Shown: positions 46,215-55,285, counted from the stretch's first letter. The stretch: DNA of 64,000 nt from Pigmentiphaga sp. NML080357 (GCF_002188465.1 NZ_NINW01000049.1:1-64000); one strand, 5' to 3'. Translations and numbers: made by a program. The notes: generated by a model from the letters alone, not told the origin.

Positions 46215-46609
46215 GCGGCCTCCGGGCGAAAGACCGGATAGGGAGGCTGCCCATCCTGCGGCTGGTGTACCTGCATGCGCACGCGCAGTCCGATGCGGAC
46301 CTCTTCGGGCGCCAGGCCTTCGACCCGGCTCATCAGGCGAAAGCCTTCGTCCATGTCGACCAGCACGACGTTGTAGGGCGCTTCGCCTCGAGGACTGATG
46401 ACCGTGACGGCATGGACGGTGCCCTTGCCCGCGCTGACGCGCCATTGCAGGTCGTCATTGCCGGTGCCCGGGCCGATTACGCGCGGATGGAACACGGGCC
46501 GGCCGCTGGCCGGGTCGTACTGATAGGCCAGTTCGCCGCGGGAAAGGTGGTGGCGGAAGATGGCCAGCGGCGAGGCCGGCGCGGCGGAGGCGGAGGTATC
46601 GGAGTCCAT
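46211..46609 (-). CDS. DUF35 OB-fold partner of the thiolase
   Basis: A 132-residue DUF35 (OB-fold) protein: the C-terminal half has APYNVVLVDMDEGFRLMSRV and the usual VRMQVH end. The N-terminal rubredoxin-like zinc ribbon is degenerate: where zinc cysteines are expected it reads LAYQYDPASGRPVFHPRVI. Related proteins form complexes with thiolases (BbsA with BbsB) or Ltp2-type aldolases. It is translationally coupled to the thiolase gene. Confidence 0.86.
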   Translation of the reverse strand: MDSDTSASAAPASPLAIFRHHLSRGELAYQYDPASGRPVFHPRVIGPGTGNDDLQWRVSAGKGTVHAVTVISPRGEAPYNVVLVDMDEGFRLMSRVEGLAPEEVRIGLRVRMQVHQPQDGQPPYPVFRPEAA

Positions 46610-46645
46610 GGCTTCAACGGAAAGCGGGATGGCGGGACGCGGGCA

Positions 46646-47905
46646 TCACACGATGCCGTCGCGGCGGTAGGCGGCGATGTCTTTTTCGCTGCAGCCCAGA
46701 AGCTCCCGCAGCACGGCGTCGGTGGAATCGCCCAGCGCGGGCGGCGGACGGTCGTACACCGGCGGGGTGGCCGCCAGGCGCAGCGGGCTCGCGATGGTGG
46801 AGACGATGCCGCCGTCGGCCTTGGGAATGTCCACCCGCAACCCGCGGTGGCGCACCTGCGGGTCCTGGAAGACCTGCGCATAGTCATTGATCGGGCCGCA
46901 GGGCACGCCATGCGCCTCCAGCCGCGCGATCCAGTCGTCGCGCTTGCGGGTAAGCATGGTGCGCGCCAGTTCGGGCACGAGATCGCGGCGGCCGGTGATG
47001 CGGCCGGTCACTTTCGTCCAGCGCGGATCTTCGGCCAGATCCGGCCGTTCGATGGCAGCGCAGTACTGCTGCCACTGCTTGTCGTTGCCCACGGCCACGA
47101 CGATCTCGCCGTCGGCCACGGCGAATACCTGGTAGGGGACGAGACTGGCATGCGCATTGCCGTAGCGATGCGGCACCTTGCCGTTGGCGAAGTAGCCCGT
47201 GACCTGGTTCCCGCCCAGCGCCACGATGCAGTCGAGCAAGGCCATGTCGATGTACTGGCCCCGGCCCGACACCGTCCGGTGCTGCAAGGCCGACAGGATG
47301 GCGATGGTGGCGTACATGCCCGTGATCACGTCGGCGATGGCGATGCCCACTTTCTGCGGGCCGCCGCCAGGCAGCTCGTCGTTTTCCCCGGTAATGCTCA
47401 TCAGCCCGCCCAGGGCCTGGAACACGAAGTCGTAGCCGGGCTTGTGCGCGCTGGGACCGTCCTGTCCGTAGCCGGTGATCGAGCAATACACCAGGCCAGG
47501 GTTGATGCGCGACAGCGTGTCATAGTCCAGCCCGTAGCGCTTGAGATCGCCGATCTTGTAGTTCTCGATGACCACGTCGCTCTTGGCCGCCAGCCCGCGC
47601 ACCAGCGCCTGGCCGGCCTCCCTGGCGATGTCGACGGTGATGGATTTCTTGCCGCGGTTGGCCGCCGCGTAGTAGGTGGAATCGGCCGTGTCCCCGCCTT
47701 CGCCGTCGCGCACCCAGGGCGGGCCCCATGCGCGCGTGTCGTCGCCCGTGCCGGGGCGCTCCACCTTGATGACTTCGGCCCCCATGTCGGCGAGATTCTG
47801 GGTGCACCAGGGCCCCGCGAGGATGCGGGAGAGATCGAGTACGCGGATGTGCGACAAGGCGCCGGCCTGGCCGCGCAGGGCGGCCGCTTGTGTTTCGGAT
47901 GGCAT
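46646..47905 (-). CDS. CaiB/BaiF-family CoA-transferase
   Basis: A 419-residue class III CoA-transferase that would activate a carboxylic acid by CoA transfer. Motifs: IRVLDLSRILAGPWCTQNLAD, the region RGKKSITVDI, and QYIDMALLD with the candidate catalytic Asp. ATG 47905 follows the Bug gene by seven bases. It supplies the CoA thioester for the MaoC and thiolase proteins of the same operon. Confidence 0.93.
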   Translation of the reverse strand: MPSETQAAALRGQAGALSHIRVLDLSRILAGPWCTQNLADMGAEVIKVERPGTGDDTRAWGPPWVRDGEGGDTADSTYYAAANRGKKSITVDIAREAGQALVRGLAAKSDVVIENYKIGDLKRYGLDYDTLSRINPGLVYCSITGYGQDGPSAHKPGYDFVFQALGGLMSITGENDELPGGGPQKVGIAIADVITGMYATIAILSALQHRTVSGRGQYIDMALLDCIVALGGNQVTGYFANGKVPHRYGNAHASLVPYQVFAVADGEIVVAVGNDKQWQQYCAAIERPDLAEDPRWTKVTGRITGRRDLVPELARTMLTRKRDDWIARLEAHGVPCGPINDYAQVFQDPQVRHRGLRVDIPKADGGIVSTIASPLRLAATPPVYDRPPPALGDSTDAVLRELLGCSEKDIAAYRRDGIV

Positions 47906-47912
47906 GGATGGA

Positions 47913-48890
47913 TCAGTCGATCTTGATGTTGGCGTCGGCAATGACCTTGGACCACTTCGTGATCTCGGCGTCGACGAAAGCGGCGAACTCCTGCTGGCTC
48001 ATGGTCCCGGGCTCGGCGCCCTGGGCCGCGAACTCCTTGCGCAGCGCGGGACTGGCCAGCGCCTTCAGGACATCGCCGGACAACTTGCGGGCGAGTTCGG
48101 GCGCCATGCGCCCCGGGCCATAGAGGCCGAACCATGCCGTGGCCTCGAAGCCCTTGACGCCGGCTTCGTCGATGGTGGGCACGTCGGGCAGCGCGGGCGA
48201 GCGCTTCTGCGAGGTGACGCCGAGCGCACGCAGGCGCCCGGACTTGATGTGCTGCAAAACGCCGGGCACGGAGTCGAACATGACGGGGATCTGGCCGCCC
48301 AGCAGATCGTTGAGCGCCGGCGCCGCGCCCTTGTAGGGGATGTGGACCATCTCGATGCCGGCCATGGATTTGAACAGTTCGCCGGACAAGTGGTTGGCCC
48401 CGCCCGTTCCCGCCGAACCGAAGTCGACCTTGCCCGGATGCTGCTTGGCGTAGGCGATCAGCTCCTTCACGGTGCGCGGCGGAAAGGCATGGTTCACCAC
48501 CAGCACGTTGGGCACCGCCGCCACTTGTGCAATAGGCGTGAAATCCGTGCGCGTGTTGTAGCGCAGGTTCTTGTACAGGCCCGGATTGATGACGTGATGC
48601 GTGGCCGTCAGCATCAGCGTATGTCCATCGGGCTGCATGCCCGCGAGCTGTTCCGAAAAGATGGTGCCGCTGGCGCCGGCGCGGTTCTCCACCACCACCG
48701 GCTGGCCCCAGACTTTCTGCAGTTCGGCGCCCAGCTGCCGCGCCAGGATGTCGGTCGTCCCGCCGGGAGGAAACGGCACGACGATTCGTACCGGCTGGTT
48801 GGGAAAAGCCTGGGCGCCGGCGAAGGCGGGAAGCGCTCCCGCCGCCGCGAAGGCCAGCATGACAAGCGCGCGTCGGGTTTGCATCGCCAT
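47913..48890 (-). CDS. Bug/TctC-family solute receptor
   Basis: A 325-residue receptor with signal peptide (ALVMLAFAAAGALPAFAGAQ) and motifs VRIVVPFPPGGTTDILARQL, GQPVVVENRAGASG and HIPYKGAAPALNDLLGGQ. ATG 48890 has GGAGACGG upstream. It sits inside the CoA operon between a MaoC gene and the CoA-transferase, so it probably binds the acid activated by the latter. Confidence 0.93.
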   Translation of the reverse strand: MAMQTRRALVMLAFAAAGALPAFAGAQAFPNQPVRIVVPFPPGGTTDILARQLGAELQKVWGQPVVVENRAGASGTIFSEQLAGMQPDGHTLMLTATHHVINPGLYKNLRYNTRTDFTPIAQVAAVPNVLVVNHAFPPRTVKELIAYAKQHPGKVDFGSAGTGGANHLSGELFKSMAGIEMVHIPYKGAAPALNDLLGGQIPVMFDSVPGVLQHIKSGRLRALGVTSQKRSPALPDVPTIDEAGVKGFEATAWFGLYGPGRMAPELARKLSGDVLKALASPALRKEFAAQGAEPGTMSQQEFAAFVDAEITKWSKVIADANIKID

Positions 48891-48925
48891 GTCCGTCTCC
48901 TGTCGTTATCGTATCGGGCCGGCGA

Positions 48926-49375
48926 TCAGGCCGCGCCCAGTCCTTCGGGGAACTCCACCATGGCTTCGCCGGCGGCCACGATTTCGCCGCGCTGGTTCGC
49001 CACCTGCACCTCCAGCGTGGCCCAGCGGCTCTTCTTCGTGGCCTGCACGGCCGACACCGTGGCGGTGGGCGTGATGGTGTCGCCCGGCTTGACGGGAATC
49101 TTCCAGCGCGTCTCGAGCCGGCGCTGCACGCCGCCCAGCGGATAGAGCCAGTCGGTCAGCATCTTGGTGATGACGCCGAAGTTGTTCATGCCGTGCATGA
49201 TGATTCCGCCGAAGTTGGTCCGGCCGAAATTGCCCTTCATGTATTCGTCGTCCCAGTGCAGCGGGTTGTAGTCCAGCGAAGCTTCGCAGAAATCGCGGAT
49301 GGTCTCGCGGGTGGGGGAAAAGGGCGTGCCCTCGACCTTCAGGCCGGGCTTCAGGGTGTCGAATGCGTTGCTCAT
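48926..49375 (-). CDS. MaoC-like hydratase, catalytic-type subunit
   Basis: A 149-residue hot-dog protein with the hydratase 2 motif: D35 and H40 in DYNPLHWDDEYM, then FGGIIMHGM. It probably hydrates an enoyl-CoA. It lies eight bases after a second MaoC-like gene that lacks the histidine; such pairs form heteromeric hydratases. Confidence 0.88.
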   Translation of the reverse strand: MSNAFDTLKPGLKVEGTPFSPTRETIRDFCEASLDYNPLHWDDEYMKGNFGRTNFGGIIMHGMNNFGVITKMLTDWLYPLGGVQRRLETRWKIPVKPGDTITPTATVSAVQATKKSRWATLEVQVANQRGEIVAAGEAMVEFPEGLGAA

Positions 49376-49383
49376 GATTGACC

Positions 49384-49860
49384 TCAGAATGGGCGGATGG
49401 TCCAGCCGCGGCCGGAGCAGATGACTTCGTCTCGCTGATTGAAGAACACGTTGTCGTGCACCACGAACAGTCGGTTCTTCTTGATGAACTTGTCGAGCGC
49501 GCGCGCCTCGAGCCGGATGACGTCGCCGGGCCGGGCGGGCAGGTTGTAGCTCCACGACTGGCCGGCGTTGACGGTGCCGGGACTGCGCATCCAGTCGTCG
49601 GCGGGCGTGCACGCGAACATCAGGAGGATATGGATGGCCGGCGGCGCGATCAGGCCCTTGTAGGGACTCTTGCGCGCATACTCCTCGTCGAAGTAGAGGG
49701 GGTGCATGTCGCCGACCACGCGGCAGTATTTCTGGATCGCTTCCAGCGTGAGCGTGTAGGGCAGGGTCTTGCGCGGTTCGCCGGGGACGATGTCGTCCCA
49801 GGTCTTGCGCAATTGCTCGTCTTTCCAGAAATCGGTCTCGAAGCTTGTCTCGGTTGCCAT
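49384..49860 (-). CDS. MaoC-like protein lacking catalytic His
   Basis: A 158-residue hot-dog (FAS1-like dehydratase N-terminal type) protein: YTLTLEAIQKYCRVVGDMHP, LYFDEEYARKSPYKGLIAPP. At the usual Asp-x-Asn-Pro-x-His position it reads DMHPLYFD, so the catalytic His is not in place. It is first in the CoA operon and is likely the structural partner of the following MaoC protein. Confidence 0.85.
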   Translation of the reverse strand: MATETSFETDFWKDEQLRKTWDDIVPGEPRKTLPYTLTLEAIQKYCRVVGDMHPLYFDEEYARKSPYKGLIAPPAIHILLMFACTPADDWMRSPGTVNAGQSWSYNLPARPGDVIRLEARALDKFIKKNRLFVVHDNVFFNQRDEVICSGRGWTIRPF

Positions 49861-49909
49861 GGAAGTCCATTGAGAGGTGTTGACCTGCGGCCTGGATCTG
49901 CTAGAATGA

Positions 49910-49935
49910 CCGCTTAGCGGATATAAGTATCCGCT
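49910..49935. promoter_or_regulatory. Double palindrome in the maoC-iclR promoter
   Basis: CCGCTTAGCGG (49910-49920) overlaps AGCGGATA (49916-49923) with TATCCGCT (49928-49935), an inverted repeat around TAAG. It lies in the 127-base divergent gap. Very similar elements recur at 53024-53048. Confidence 0.72.
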
Positions 49936-49987
49936 CTATGACCATTATTTGGATTCCGGCCTGCGCTGTCAAGGCCGTGGAGGACCC

Positions 49988-50752
49988 ATGGCGACCCCAG
50001 AAAGCGAATCGTTCGTCCGTACCTTCGCCCGCGGCCTGGCCGTGATCGAGGCCATGGGCTACGGCTCCTATCGGAAGAACCTGGCGGAAATCGCCGAGGC
50101 GGTGGAACTGCCGCGCACCGCGGTGCGGCGCTTCCTGCTGACCCTGATCGAACTCGGTTTCGTGCAGACCGACGGCAAGCGCTACTGGCTGACGCCGCGC
50201 GTGCTGCGGCTGGGGCTGTCGTACCTGAACAGCCTGCCCTATTGGCGCCAGGCCCAGCTCAGCCTGGAAGAGCTGTGCTCGCGCATCAAGCAGTCGTGCG
50301 CGCTGTCGGTGCTCGACGGCGAACACATCGTCTACATCCAGCGCCAGCACTCCAAGCGCATCCTGACCATGAGTCCATCGCTGGGCAGCCGCCTGCCCGC
50401 GCACGCGGTGTCGATGGGGCGCATCCTGCTGGCCGGGCTGCCGGACGAGGCGCTCGAACAGTACCTGCGGACCGCCGCGTTCAAGCGGCTCACCGGCGCC
50501 ACCGTGGTCGATCCTGACACGCTGCGCGAACGCATCCTGGCGGCGCGCAAGCAGGGTTACGCGTGGATAGACGGCGAACTGGACGAAGCCATCTGCGGCC
50601 TGGCCGTGCCGGTGCGCGACCAGGAGGGCAACACCATCGCCGCGATCAACGTCAGCCTGCCGACGGGCCAGGTCACGCAGGAGGAAGCCGTGAAGCTGTA
50701 TCTGGCCGAACTGCGGCAGACCGCCTCGCAGATCCGCGCAGCCACGATGTAG
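49988..50752 (+). CDS. IclR-family transcriptional regulator (PcaR/PobR-like)
   Basis: A 254-residue regulator: FVRTFARGLAVIEAMGYGSY, ELPRTAVRRFLLTLIELGFV as helix-turn-helix and an effector domain with LPAHAVSMGRILLAGLPDEA. The start ATG 49988 removes an atypical 13-residue extension. It is divergent from the CoA operon and, judging from shared palindromes, may also control the Bug-monooxygenase pair at 50773-53004. Confidence 0.92.
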   Translation: MATPESESFVRTFARGLAVIEAMGYGSYRKNLAEIAEAVELPRTAVRRFLLTLIELGFVQTDGKRYWLTPRVLRLGLSYLNSLPYWRQAQLSLEELCSRIKQSCALSVLDGEHIVYIQRQHSKRILTMSPSLGSRLPAHAVSMGRILLAGLPDEALEQYLRTAAFKRLTGATVVDPDTLRERILAARKQGYAWIDGELDEAICGLAVPVRDQEGNTIAAINVSLPTGQVTQEEAVKLYLAELRQTASQIRAATM

Positions 50753-50772
50753 GCGGCGAAGCGGACGCGGAT

Positions 50773-51999
50773 TCAGGTCCGCGCCACGCTCCACGACGGC
50801 CGCTCGTTCAGCGTCGCGACGTCGAAGCCCGCGAGCTGCCGATACGACTGCTCCACCCGCGCCAGCTCGGCCGCCGCCGAGACATGGTCGCTGGCGCGCG
50901 CCAGCGTGCTGACCCGCTTCATGACGTCGCCCGCCATGCTGCGGTTGGCGCGCTGCACGGCGGCCACGGCCTCGCGGCGCGCCTGCTCGTAGGCCGACAG
51001 CGCGGCGTCGCGGCCGGGCTGCGAGGCCAGGTGGTAAGCCAGGACCCGCGCGTCGATGATGGCCTGTGACGCGCCGTTGGACCCGAAGGGATACATGGCA
51101 TGGGCCGCGTCGCCCAGCAGCGTGGCCGGCCCGAAGGTCCAGCGCGGCAGCGGATCGATGTCCGCCATCGGATACTCGTAGGCCGCGTCCGACCGGCGCA
51201 CCAGCGCCGGGATGTCCAGCCAGTCGAAGTCCCAGTGGGCGACGTGGGCGGCAACGGCCTCGGGGGCGATGGGACGGTTCCAGTTGCCGAGCTCGCCCGC
51301 GGCGCCCGGCTCGGTGGGCCGCACGATCAGCCAGTTCAGCACGCCCGGACCGATCGGATAGACCACGCAGCGCAGATGCTCGTCGCCCACGATCACCATC
51401 GAACGGCCGCCGCGGAAAGCCGGCCCCGGCGCCGCCCCGCGGAACATGGTCCAGCCGTTGGTGGCCAGCGGCGAGCCGTCGCCCAGCAGCGCCGCGCGCA
51501 CGGCGGAACGGATGCCGTCGGCGCCGACCAGCACGTCGGCCTCGTAGTCCACCGTGACCCCTGCCAGGTCCACCGCCGCGGCGCGCGCGCGCCCGGCCTC
51601 AAAGGCCACGCCTTGCACGCGCCGGCCCGTCACGACCGCCTCCGGCCCGAGGCGCTCGACTACCGCGGCCAGCAGCAGTTCCTGCAGCTTGCCCCGGTGC
51701 ACCGAATACTGAGGCCAGCGGTAGCCGGCCTCCAGGCCCCGGGCCTCGGCATTGATCAACTGACCGGCGCTGTCGACGTAGGCCAGTTCGGCCGTGGGAA
51801 TGCCGAACGACGCCAGCCGCTCGCCCAGCCCCAGTTCATCCAGTTCGCGCACGGCGTGCGGCGGCAGGTTGATGCCCACGCCCAATTGCTGGATCCGCCG
51901 CGCGGCCTCCAACACCGTCACGTCGTGGATGCCCGCCGCATGCAGGCTGAGCGCGGCGGTCAGCCCGCCTATGCCCGCGCCCGCGATCACGATCTTCAT
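50773..51999 (-). CDS. FAD-dependent aromatic monooxygenase (salicylate hydroxylase-like)
   Basis: A 408-residue group A flavoprotein hydroxylase: GxGxxG start MKIVIAGAGIGGLTAALSL, the DG motif VLVGADGIRSAVR near residue 160 and the GD motif ATLLGDAAHAMYPFGSNGAS. It would hydroxylate an aromatic acid using NAD(P)H and oxygen. It follows a Bug gene by 21 bases and is convergent with iclR. Confidence 0.9.
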   Translation of the reverse strand: MKIVIAGAGIGGLTAALSLHAAGIHDVTVLEAARRIQQLGVGINLPPHAVRELDELGLGERLASFGIPTAELAYVDSAGQLINAEARGLEAGYRWPQYSVHRGKLQELLLAAVVERLGPEAVVTGRRVQGVAFEAGRARAAAVDLAGVTVDYEADVLVGADGIRSAVRAALLGDGSPLATNGWTMFRGAAPGPAFRGGRSMVIVGDEHLRCVVYPIGPGVLNWLIVRPTEPGAAGELGNWNRPIAPEAVAAHVAHWDFDWLDIPALVRRSDAAYEYPMADIDPLPRWTFGPATLLGDAAHAMYPFGSNGASQAIIDARVLAYHLASQPGRDAALSAYEQARREAVAAVQRANRSMAGDVMKRVSTLARASDHVSAAAELARVEQSYRQLAGFDVATLNERPSWSVART

Positions 52000-52020
52000 G
52001 GTGCCCTCTCCTCGTCGCGG

Positions 52021-53004
52021 TCAAGGCTGGCGCATCAGCTTGGCATGTTCTACCAGCTTGCGTTCCGAGACGTAGTAGCCGGCGGCGAACTTGCCGTAGT
52101 CGGCGGGCGGGCTGAACCAATAGGTCTGGCCCAGCCTTTCCAGCAGCTTCGCGTACTCGGGATCGTCCACCGCCGCCTTGAAGGCGGCCGCCAGTTTCTC
52201 GACCACGTCGGGCGGCATGCCCTTGGGCCCGATCAATCCATAGGGCGCGGAGTTGGCAATGTCATAGCCCAGGCTCCGGGCGGTGGGAACGTTGGACAGC
52301 AGCGGGGTCGGCTCCGCATCGAACGACATCAGCAGCCGCAGCGCGCCCGACTGCACGTGCGGCAGCAGGCTGCCCACCGCGTCCACCGCCGCCACCGTCT
52401 GGCCGCCCAGCAGGCTGACCGCGGCCTCGCTGCTGCTCTTGTAGCCGACGTGGGTCAGCTCGGCGCCGGCGGCGGCGGCGAAGGCCTCGGTCAAGAGGTG
52501 CATGCTGGTGCCGGCCCCGGCGGTCGCCACGGAAACCTTGCCCGGATGGGCCTTGGCATACCGCACGAGATCGGCCGCCGTCCGGTACGGCGAATCGGCC
52601 TTCACCGCCAGCACGAAGGTATAGCCGCCCAGCCCGGCGATCCAGGTGAAATCGCGAATGGGGTCCCAGTCCACCTTCTGCATGTACGGGACGCGGAACA
52701 TGCCTGCCGTGGCCGAGGCAATGGTGTAGCCGTCGGGCTTGTCCTGTCTCGCCATGGTGGAGGCGGCCAGCGTCGCGCCCACCCCCGGCTTGTTCTCGAC
52801 GATGATGGGCTGGCCCAGATGGCGTGCCGCCAGTTCCGCCAGCTTGCGGAAGGTCAGGTCGGTGGGGCCGCCGGGGCCGAAGCCCACCAGGAGGCGTATG
52901 GGCCGGTTCGGATAGTCCTGCTGCGCCGCCGCGACCGGCTGGGACGTGGCGGGCAGGAGCAGGGCCAGGGCCAGGGCCCAGGTCCCGCGTAAAAGGCGTT
53001 TCAT
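52021..53004 (-). CDS. Bug/TctC-family solute receptor
   Basis: A 327-residue receptor: signal peptide ALALALLLPATSQPVAAA, then IRLLVGFGPGGPTDLTFRKL, QPIIVENKPGVGATLAAS. Motif positions vary slightly from the others (HVGYKSSSEAAVSLLGGQ). It is first in a two-gene operon with the flavin monooxygenase; the operator-like palindromes at 53024 lie 20 bases upstream of its start. Confidence 0.92.
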   Translation of the reverse strand: MKRLLRGTWALALALLLPATSQPVAAAQQDYPNRPIRLLVGFGPGGPTDLTFRKLAELAARHLGQPIIVENKPGVGATLAASTMARQDKPDGYTIASATAGMFRVPYMQKVDWDPIRDFTWIAGLGGYTFVLAVKADSPYRTAADLVRYAKAHPGKVSVATAGAGTSMHLLTEAFAAAAGAELTHVGYKSSSEAAVSLLGGQTVAAVDAVGSLLPHVQSGALRLLMSFDAEPTPLLSNVPTARSLGYDIANSAPYGLIGPKGMPPDVVEKLAAAFKAAVDDPEYAKLLERLGQTYWFSPPADYGKFAAGYYVSERKLVEHAKLMRQP

Positions 53005-53023
53005 TGGCAGTCTCCTCTTTTAT

Positions 53024-53048
53024 CCGCTTAGCGGTTATTAATAACCGC
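53024..53048. promoter_or_regulatory. Palindromes upstream of the Bug-monooxygenase operon
   Basis: CCGCTTAGCGG (53024-53034) overlaps GCGGTTATTAATAACCGC (53031-53048), a perfect 18-base palindrome. The first is identical to 49910-49920; the second resembles the GCGGATA/TATCCGC repeat there. This suggests binding by the IclR regulator encoded at 49988. Confidence 0.72.
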
Positions 53049-53151
53049 TTATCGATCATAGTGGGACAAGAAGAGAAACCGTGTCAAGAAAGGAACGTGA
53101 CATCCGGCAGGCGGCCAGTGCCGGCGCCCTGACTCGCTCTTATTTAAGTAC

Positions 53152-53162
53152 ACGTATAACTA
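53152..53162. promoter_or_regulatory. ACGTATAACTA motif upstream of a Bug operon
   Basis: In the AT-rich 283-base divergent gap, ACGTATAACTA matches at ten of eleven positions the repeated ACGTATAAGTA before the marR gene at 58328. The rest of this gap is AT-rich and holds no other feature that could be assigned. Confidence 0.45.
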
Positions 53163-53287
53163 CACTTATTATTAATCACTTAATAATCAACTGCTTATAA
53201 ATTCTATTGATTTGATATTTTCATGTTGATATATTCATTCTCCTTCTTCATGGATCGTGCCGGTCCGCAATCGCCCAGGGGTCCCTC

Positions 53288-54280
53288 ATGCGTCGCCTTC
53301 GCAGTCTTGCCCTCGTTGCCGCCGCCGCGGCCTGTATGCTGCCTTGGGCCAGTCGCGCACAGGACGAGGCCTGGCCATCCCGGCCCGTGACCCTGATCGT
53401 CTCGTCGGGCCCCGGTGCGGGGGTCGACACTTTCGCCCGCCTCCTGGCCGAGCGGTTGCAGCCGCGCCTGGGCCAGAGCGTCATCGTCGAGAACCGGCCC
53501 GGCGCCTCCGGCATGATCGCGGCGCGCCAGGCCGCCCGGTCAGCGCCCGACGGCTACACGCTCTTCCTGATGCCCAACACGCTGGTCATCGCGCCCTACG
53601 TGCTGGCGCAGAACGCCGCCACGGTCAACGTCATGAAGGAGCTGGCGCCGGTGGTGATGCCGGTGTCGACCATGATGGTCATGGCCGTCAACGGCAAGTT
53701 CGCGGACCGGCACGGCATCAGGACGGTGGACGACTTTATCGCCGTGGCGAAGAAGGAGCCGGGTTTTCCGTACTCAGGGGGCGACAACGGCTCGCCGATG
53801 AACGTGATGGGCGAGCAGTTCAGGAAGGAGTCCGGACTGGCCCTGACCCACATCCCTTATGGCGGCGTGGCCAAGATGGTGACCGCGCTGCTGGGCGGAC
53901 AGGTCAACATGGGATGGATGCCCACCTCGGGCAATACCCAGTATTTCCGCGACGGCCTGCTGCGCGCGCTGGCAACGTCCTCGCCCCGGCGCTCGGCGCA
54001 GATGCCGGACGTGCCGGCCATGGCCGAGCTTGGCTATCGCGACGTGCAGGCCACCGCCTGGTTCGGCATCCTGGCGCCGCTGGGCACGCCCGCGCCGGTC
54101 ATCGCCCGGCTCAACCAGAACATCAACGCCGTGCTGAAGGAGCCGGCCACGCGTGCCCGGCTGGACCAGCTCGGCTACGAGCCGGAAGGCGGACCGCCCG
54201 AGGCACTGACCCGGCAGATGCACGAAGACGACGATCGCTACCGCCGCCTGACGGCCGACCTGAAGATCCGCGCAAACTGA
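53288..54280 (+). CDS. Bug/TctC-family solute receptor
   Basis: A 330-residue receptor with signal peptide (SLALVAAAAACMLPWASRA), VTLIVSSGPGAGVDTFARLL, QSVIVENRPGASGMIAAR and HIPYGGVAKMVTALLGGQ. It is first in an operon with the decarboxylase-like gene and could bind an aromatic dicarboxylate. Confidence 0.92.
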   Translation: MRRLRSLALVAAAAACMLPWASRAQDEAWPSRPVTLIVSSGPGAGVDTFARLLAERLQPRLGQSVIVENRPGASGMIAARQAARSAPDGYTLFLMPNTLVIAPYVLAQNAATVNVMKELAPVVMPVSTMMVMAVNGKFADRHGIRTVDDFIAVAKKEPGFPYSGGDNGSPMNVMGEQFRKESGLALTHIPYGGVAKMVTALLGGQVNMGWMPTSGNTQYFRDGLLRALATSSPRRSAQMPDVPAMAELGYRDVQATAWFGILAPLGTPAPVIARLNQNINAVLKEPATRARLDQLGYEPEGGPPEALTRQMHEDDDRYRRLTADLKIRAN

Positions 54281-54306
54281 CCGCGCCCCGCCGCAAGGAG
54301 CCACCG

Positions 54307-55275
54307 TTGTCCGCACCGCCCCTGAGACTCAGCATGACCTGCGGTCCCTACGATCGCGCCCAGGCCCTGATCGACGGCACCGTGCGTGCGCAGGGCATCG
54401 AGCTCGACATTACCGTCAACGACGACGACGTCAGCCGCCAGTCGCAAAGCGCGCGCGGCATGTTCGACGTTGCCGAATTCTTCACCGGCACCTATATTGC
54501 CGACCTGCCTCGCCGCACGCTGGGCTTCACCGCGCTGCCGATCTTCGTCAAGCGCATGTTCCGGCACTCGTACATCTATATCAACCGGCGCAGCGGCATT
54601 GCCAAGCCTTCCGACCTGAACGGCCGCCGCGTGGGCGTGCAGACCTGGGCCACCAGCGCCGCGCTGTGGGCCAAGGGCATCCTGGAAGAAGACTACGGCG
54701 TCGACCTGTCGTCCATCACCTGGGTGGCCTGGCAGCCGGTGCGGCTGCCGGACTGGACGCCGCCGTCGTGGCTGAAGATGGAGATCGCGCCGCCCGGGTC
54801 CTCGCAATACGACCTGCTGGCCTCGAACGCCATCGACGCGGGCATCACCACGGAAGTGTGGGCGCCCGGCGTCCACCCGGACATCGATTTCCTCTTTCCC
54901 GATCACGGCGCCGAGGAACGCGCCTATTTCGCCCGCACGCGCTGCTTTCCCATCATGCATACGCTGCTGGTGCGCACCAGCATTCTCGAAGCCCATCCGT
55001 GGGTGGCGCAAAGCCTGTACGACGCCTGGGAGGCGTCCAAGCAGGCCTGCTACCGCAAGCAGGAAGAATGGGCGCGCATCCACACCACCTCGCTGTGGTA
55101 TCGCGCGCTATGGGAAGAAGAGCGGCGCGCGGCGGGACCCGACATCTACCCCTGGGGTTTCGCCAAGACCCGCCACGAAGTGGATCGCATGCTGGCCTAC
55201 GCCCACAGGCAGGGCCTGACGCCGCGCAAGTACGAGCCGGAAGAGATGTTCTGGCCGTCGATGCTGCAAACCTGA
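54307..55275 (+). CDS. 4,5-dihydroxyphthalate decarboxylase-like protein
   Basis: A 322-residue protein similar to 4,5-dihydroxyphthalate decarboxylases, which have a periplasmic-binding-protein fold and no signal peptide: LRLSMTCGPYDRAQALIDGT, MFDVAEFFTGTYIADL, FRHSYIYINRRSGIAKPSDL, GRRVGVQTWATSAALWAKGI. TTG 54307 is preferred because AAGGAG lies seven bases upstream; ATG 54334 would shorten it by nine. It follows the Bug gene by 26 bases. Confidence 0.83.
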   Translation: MSAPPLRLSMTCGPYDRAQALIDGTVRAQGIELDITVNDDDVSRQSQSARGMFDVAEFFTGTYIADLPRRTLGFTALPIFVKRMFRHSYIYINRRSGIAKPSDLNGRRVGVQTWATSAALWAKGILEEDYGVDLSSITWVAWQPVRLPDWTPPSWLKMEIAPPGSSQYDLLASNAIDAGITTEVWAPGVHPDIDFLFPDHGAEERAYFARTRCFPIMHTLLVRTSILEAHPWVAQSLYDAWEASKQACYRKQEEWARIHTTSLWYRALWEEERRAAGPDIYPWGFAKTRHEVDRMLAYAHRQGLTPRKYEPEEMFWPSMLQT

Positions 55276-55285
55276 GGCCGACGCC

